Shown here: positions 60,052 through 64,000 of the stretch, in pieces
Position numbering within the stretch: the first letter of the stretch is position 1
Layout of the letters: every line of letters begins with the position of its first letter
Assembly: GCF_051172195.1 (NCBI RefSeq)
Contig: NZ_JBPJAQ010000001.1
Coordinates: forward strand, 5,022,001-5,086,000
DNA: 64,000 bases
Source of the DNA: Paludibaculum fermentans_A
GTDB lineage: Bacteria; Acidobacteriota; Terriglobia; Bryobacterales; Bryobacteraceae
Direction of reading: 5' to 3'
Position numbers and translations under genes: made by a program
Notes under the pieces: model-generated
Told to the model about the DNA's origin: nothing
Database searches by the model: none
Seen by the model: only the letters and a program-made list of their open reading frames with translations

Positions 60052-62100
60052 ATGGATCTGAACCGCAAATATGAATTTCTGCAGCCGTTGGCGGACCCAA
60101 CGGTCAGTGTTGAGCAGACGGTACCCGTGCAGGAGCGCACGTCCGGCCGCATCCTGCTGCTGCACCTGTTTCCGGCCGGCCGGGGCATGGAAGATGAGCC
60201 TTTGCTCAAGCAGGCCGGCCAGCTGCCCTCAGACCAGCAGTGCCACATCGTCGAAATCGGCGAATGGCAGGGCGCTGTCTTTATCGTGACTTCGCTTCTG
60301 CCCGGCGCGGTCCTCTTCCGAACCTGGCTGGGCGCGTCCAGCGGGCTGACTCACGGCGAACCCGAACTCCACCCGGCTCCGCCGGCGCCAACACCTGCGC
60401 CGCAGGCCACCGCTTCCACGATTCCCTTCGAACCCGAGCCGCCTCCGCCTCCTCCCCCCGCCGCGGCGCCGCCCACCGGTGATCTGGGGAAGGCTGGCCA
60501 GTGGGCCATGCCCGGCCTTGGTTCCCCGTCCGGGAAGACCCGCATGAAGATTCCCCAGTGGGATTCCGGAGAATTCAGGGCGGCCCAACAGAATCCGCCT
60601 CCGCCCCCACCCGCGGAACCTCCGGCCTCGCCCTCCCTCGCGGGCCCCGGCGAATTCACCCGCATGGTGCGCATGTCCCAGGCCGAAGCCGCGTCCGCCC
60701 AACCGGAAGCGGCGCCGCCCCCAGTGCCCGTCGCGCCAGAACTGCCGCCCTATGTGCCCGAGGCTGCGCCTCCGCCACCGGCTTCTTCCGAGCCCGGCGA
60801 GTTCACCCGGCTGCTCCATGCCAGCCAGTTCGGCCAGCCCCTCACAGCCACCCCGGATCCGGTGGTGCCGCAGCCGCCTCCGCTGCCTCCGCCGGTCACG
60901 CCGCCTCCGCCGCCGCTTGCCTCTGAGCCCGGCGAGTTCACACGCATGATCCGGCAGAATGAGTTCATTCCTCCGGCTCCGGTCCAGCCCGCGGCTCCTC
61001 CCCCTCCACCCCCTGTCGCCGCCCCGCCGCCGCTACCCATGGCCGCCGCGCCCGCTCCTCCGGCGGAATCGCACACCGGCGAGTTCACCCGCATGATGCG
61101 CAAGAGCGAATTCGCCCCTTCCGCGCCAGTCCAGCCGGCCGCGCCGCCGCCCCCCGTCGCCGCCCCGCCGCCGCCGCCGATGGCCGCCGCGCCCGCTCCA
61201 CCGGCGGAATCGCACACCGGCGAATTCACCCGCTTGATGCGCAAGAGCGAATACACCGCGCCCGCACCAGTCCAGCCGGCCGCGCCGCCGCCTCTCCCCG
61301 TGTCGGTGCCTCCTCCGCCCGCCGTGTCCTCACCGCAAACTGGTGAATTCACACGCATGATTCGCTCGGCGCAACTGGGCGAACCGCCGGCCGTGGTGAG
61401 CGCCCCGCCCACTCCGCCCGCAACCTCCGCCTGGGACCGGCCGCCGGTCCAGGAACCCCTTCCGCCGGCCGAAGCCATGCCCTCGTGGCCGCCGCAGTCT
61501 GCCCCGGCCGCGCCGCCCGCCTCGTCCGCCGAGCCTGGCGAATTCACGCGCATGCTCCGCGCCAGTTGGAAGCCCGGCGCCGCGACGCCCGGCGTGGCGC
61601 CTGTCCTGCCGGCCAACGTAGAGGCCCCCTTCACCCCGAAGCCCCAATCCGGGCCCGGCTCCTGGAACGAGCCTAAACGCGACGACCTGATGGGCATGTT
61701 CGACGGCGGCCAAGGCTTTACCCCGCCTTCGGCTACTCCGCAGGCAGCCGCCCCGCCGCCCGCCGCGCCCGGCGAGTTCACCCGCATCTTCTCCGGCGCC
61801 CCGGCCCCCGCAGATGCGCCCAGCGCCCCCAGCACGCCCTACGGCCAGATGCAGAGCTCGCTTCCCGCATCGCCCGTCATGCCCTCTGCCCCACCGCCGC
61901 CCACCATGAAATCCGGCCCCGGGGAGTTCACCCGCATGATGGCGACCCCGGTGCGTCCGGCCGCCCCCGCGCCCGCCGCCGCGCCTGCCAAAGCCGCTCC
62001 GGCCGTCAAGTCGAACCCCATGATGCCGCTAATCATCGGGCTGAGCATCCTGCTTGTACTGGCCATCGTGGCCGTCGTCGCCTTCTGGCTGCTGCGCTAA
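60052..62100 (+). CDS. Tail-anchored proline-rich protein with nine GEFTR motifs, T6SS-linked
   Basis: A 682-residue protein. The start at 60052 has GGAGGGG four bases upstream; longer frames lack support. Residues 1-100 are a compact domain (MDLNRKYEFLQPLADPTVSV, GRILLLHLFPAGRG, CHIVEIGEWQGAVFIVTSLL) that resembles a kinase N-lobe with hinge but no catalytic half. Residues 105-655 are Pro/Ala-rich linkers with the motif GEFTR(M/L/I) at nine places (first at residue 200), plus one degenerate GEFRA. One transmembrane helix (about 658-680, MPLIIGLSILLVLAIVAVVAF) anchors the C-terminus. The repeats could be phosphothreonine or protein-binding sites. Divergent from tssK, so probably part of the secretion machinery's control. 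Confidence 0.8.
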   Translation: MDLNRKYEFLQPLADPTVSVEQTVPVQERTSGRILLLHLFPAGRGMEDEPLLKQAGQLPSDQQCHIVEIGEWQGAVFIVTSLLPGAVLFRTWLGASSGLTHGEPELHPAPPAPTPAPQATASTIPFEPEPPPPPPPAAAPPTGDLGKAGQWAMPGLGSPSGKTRMKIPQWDSGEFRAAQQNPPPPPPAEPPASPSLAGPGEFTRMVRMSQAEAASAQPEAAPPPVPVAPELPPYVPEAAPPPPASSEPGEFTRLLHASQFGQPLTATPDPVVPQPPPLPPPVTPPPPPLASEPGEFTRMIRQNEFIPPAPVQPAAPPPPPPVAAPPPLPMAAAPAPPAESHTGEFTRMMRKSEFAPSAPVQPAAPPPPVAAPPPPPMAAAPAPPAESHTGEFTRLMRKSEYTAPAPVQPAAPPPLPVSVPPPPAVSSPQTGEFTRMIRSAQLGEPPAVVSAPPTPPATSAWDRPPVQEPLPPAEAMPSWPPQSAPAAPPASSAEPGEFTRMLRASWKPGAATPGVAPVLPANVEAPFTPKPQSGPGSWNEPKRDDLMGMFDGGQGFTPPSATPQAAAPPPAAPGEFTRIFSGAPAPADAPSAPSTPYGQMQSSLPASPVMPSAPPPPTMKSGPGEFTRMMATPVRPAAPAPAAAPAKAAPAVKSNPMMPLIIGLSILLVLAIVAVVAFWLLR

Positions 62101-62333
62101 CCGGATTCCGGGTGTAGCTATCAGGGGAAATTAGTCAGATTAATTGCACTTCAATTCCGGCCCCGCCCGAGCCTGCACGGGGCCAATATAGCGGCTGCCG
62201 CAAATAGTGCCCGGCTGAAATGCCGCCATCATCCCCATCCGGGGACTGCGACACTTCGGCCGGACCTATTTGGTAATATGGCTGTCTACTCCGGAGCCGC
62301 TCCCGCGGAATTCTGGAAATTGTCTGCTTCGCC

Positions 62334-64000
62334 ATGGCTAACCAAAAACCTCACCGCGCGGGTCGACCCGCCGCGGCGGAACCAAAGCGGATCAGGCCGG
62401 AAAGCCCGCCCGCCGCACCGCCTCCGGTGCCGCCTTCCACACACTGGACACCGCTTATCCTGACGCTCTGCGTCCTGTTCCCCACCCTCGTGTACTTCTT
62501 CCAGGTGGCGCGCATCCCACTGGATCAATTCGCCAGCCAAATGATTACCGAGGATGCATTCTACTATCTGGTGCCGGCCAAGAATTTTGTCCGTTCCCTC
62601 GTCTTTTCCCTGGATGGCAGAAATGCAACAAATGGTTTTCAGCCGCTTTGGATGAGCGCCGCTGTCGCCATAATGGCCGTGCTATCGGACCCGTTGGCCC
62701 AATTGCGCGCCATCTCCGCCGGCGGCTTTCTGGTCGTCCTTTCTTCTGCCATGGTCTACCTGCGCCTCTGTCCGCGCAGTTGGGCTTACAAAACCGTCTT
62801 CGGCTCCCTGCTGCTCTTCAGCCCGCTCTTCTTCTACTGGAGCTCCGGCATGGAGAGCGGTGTCGCCGCCGCTTCGCTCGTCGGCCTGCTCGCCTTCACT
62901 TACACGCTCAAAGACGGTTTTCCATCACAGAAGAAGATGCTGGCTCTCGGCGCGCTGCTCGCCTGCGCCGCCCTGAGCCGCCTGGATTACGCCCTTCTGC
63001 TGCCCCTGGTGGCCCTCGCGCTGGGCGCGCTCGCCGTCACGCCCGCCGCACTTGCCGTGCCGGCCCGCACGCGCTTCACCCGCCTCCTGCTGCCGCTGCT
63101 CCTGCCGGTGGCCTGCCTCTCCCTCTACGTCCTCGGGAATCTCGTCTTCTTCGGCAGCATCTTCCCCGCCAGCATGATGGCGAAAGGCCACATCGAGAAG
63201 ACCGGCTTGCCCGCCGGTACCCATTTCTCCACGGCCCTGTCGACGCTCAAGCCCTATCTCATCAACCTCATCCCGGTGCTTTTGGGCGGCGAGGACCACT
63301 GGGTACCCCGCCAGTTCAATCTGTTCCCGGGCCTCCGCACCCTCGGCGCCTTCCGTGTGCTGTCGTGGGCGGTCGTGCTGCTCAGCGTGGCAGGCCTGGC
63401 TCTCCGCGCCAAGGCCGGGCTGCGATCCCTGGCGCCCGGGCGCTTCCTGCGGCTCGCCCTGTTTCTCTTCGCCGGCCTCCAAATGGTGGTTTACGTCTTC
63501 ACTTACCCGCTCTTCGCGACGCAATCCGGCTATATCAATTGGTATTACGTCCCACAAGTCCTGCTGGTCATCGAGCTCATCGCCTCGGTCTTCGACAGCG
63601 CGGTCGGCTTCACCCGGCGGCACTTCCAGTTCCAACTCGCTCCCCGTGTCGTTGCGCACTCCGCCGCCGCCGCGGCCCTGCTGATCATCTTCTCCATCGG
63701 CTATACACACTGCGTCATCGTCACGGCCCGTCCAGATGTGAATCAATGGATCACCGCCGCCCGCCTGCTGAACCGCCACACCCCCCAGGGCACCCGCATC
63801 GCCGGCTTCAGCGTCGGCACCCAGGCGTTCTTCCTCGAAGGCAACCGCGTGATCAGCAACCTTGACGGCGTCATCAATTCGCCGGAGTTCGTCAGGACTT
63901 ACCTCCGCCAGGGCGCTATCGAACGGTTTCTCAAAGACCAGAAAGTGGAGTACCTCTCTGATCACCTCGGTGACGTCGCCACCGATGATGTTTACTTCTC
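62334..64000 (+). CDS. Membrane glycosyltransferase, partial at right edge
   Basis: An open frame of 555 codons starts at ATG 62334 and runs off the window. A basic, proline-rich cytoplasmic tail (MANQKPHRAGRPAAAEPKRI onward, about 38 residues) precedes about ten transmembrane segments. Early in the protein are DAFYYLVPAKNFVRSL and ATNGFQPLWMSAAVA; the acidic first loop and the NGFQPLW motif mark a GT39/PMT-related family that uses polyprenyl-phosphate sugars. It may modify surface or exported molecules. Start chosen at the first ATG of the frame. The gene's end and any downstream partner are outside the window. Confidence 0.85.
   Translation, partial: MANQKPHRAGRPAAAEPKRIRPESPPAAPPPVPPSTHWTPLILTLCVLFPTLVYFFQVARIPLDQFASQMITEDAFYYLVPAKNFVRSLVFSLDGRNATNGFQPLWMSAAVAIMAVLSDPLAQLRAISAGGFLVVLSSAMVYLRLCPRSWAYKTVFGSLLLFSPLFFYWSSGMESGVAAASLVGLLAFTYTLKDGFPSQKKMLALGALLACAALSRLDYALLLPLVALALGALAVTPAALAVPARTRFTRLLLPLLLPVACLSLYVLGNLVFFGSIFPASMMAKGHIEKTGLPAGTHFSTALSTLKPYLINLIPVLLGGEDHWVPRQFNLFPGLRTLGAFRVLSWAVVLLSVAGLALRAKAGLRSLAPGRFLRLALFLFAGLQMVVYVFTYPLFATQSGYINWYYVPQVLLVIELIASVFDSAVGFTRRHFQFQLAPRVVAHSAAAAALLIIFSIGYTHCVIVTARPDVNQWITAARLLNRHTPQGTRIAGFSVGTQAFFLEGNRVISNLDGVINSPEFVRTYLRQGAIERFLKDQKVEYLSDHLGDVATDDVYF

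Noticed and set aside
62648..63965. Frames of 405 residues (plus) and 346 residues (minus) near the right edge
   Set aside because: They are shadows of the membrane glycosyltransferase frame starting at 62334, which remains open to the end of the window and has clear membrane segments.

Overview
The window looks like part of an Acidobacteriota chromosome, most likely a Bryobacterales/Solibacter-type member. That placement is inferred from gene content, with no 16S rRNA present: two very large Oar-like TonB-dependent receptors with N-terminal carboxypeptidase-regulatory domains, a Ser/Thr kinase with a helical-repeat tail, a PEP-CTERM protein, three Tat-exported Gfo/Idh/MocA oxidoreductases, an alpha-2-macroglobulin and GC-rich codon use.

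Positions 1 to about 17.5 kb are a siphovirus-like prophage of visibly lower GC, truncated by the left window edge. Its HK97-type late genes lie on the minus strand. Reading right to left they are fibre-like proteins, two HNH endonucleases, small and large terminase, portal, protease, major capsid protein, connectors, a glycosyltransferase inserted in the head-tail genes, gp10 and a tail-completion gene. Between 12.3 and 12.8 kb is a strongly folded, apparently non-coding RNA locus. The right arm (13.1-17.4 kb) holds small accessory genes, an HTH/excisionase-like gene preceded by coupled micro-ORFs, and a tyrosine integrase. The integrase abuts the 3' end of the tmRNA gene ssrA (minus, 17498-17847), which is the likely attachment site.

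From 18 to 36 kb is host DNA. clpS diverges from ssrA. It is followed by a catabolic locus: two Oar-like receptors bracket an aminotransferase plus Tat oxidoreductase pair, and an operon of SSS symporter, IclR regulator, ceramidase-like protein, enolase-superfamily dehydratase and SDR dehydrogenase; a secreted protein of unknown family faces the operon. Four copies of the palindrome RTCCAG-N4-CTGGAY lie in the control regions of these transcription units, which suggests one regulon, probably controlled by the IclR protein. The substrate is unknown.

From 36 to 54 kb are a PEP-CTERM protein, a membrane Ser/Thr kinase, a 1919-residue alpha-2-macroglobulin carrying three pseudopilin-like repeats, a NIPSNAP-like protein, a thioredoxin-like protein overlapping a hybrid histidine kinase, a third Tat Gfo/Idh/MocA protein, a GT39-like membrane glycosyltransferase and a hydrogenase-maturation-type protease.

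From 54 to 64 kb is a partial type VI secretion cluster (tssK-tssL-tssM). It diverges from a tail-anchored, proline-rich protein with nine GEFTR motifs. A second membrane glycosyltransferase runs off the right edge. The most unusual items are the folded phage RNA, the shared palindromic operator, the GEFTR-repeat protein and the pseudopilin-like repeats in the macroglobulin.
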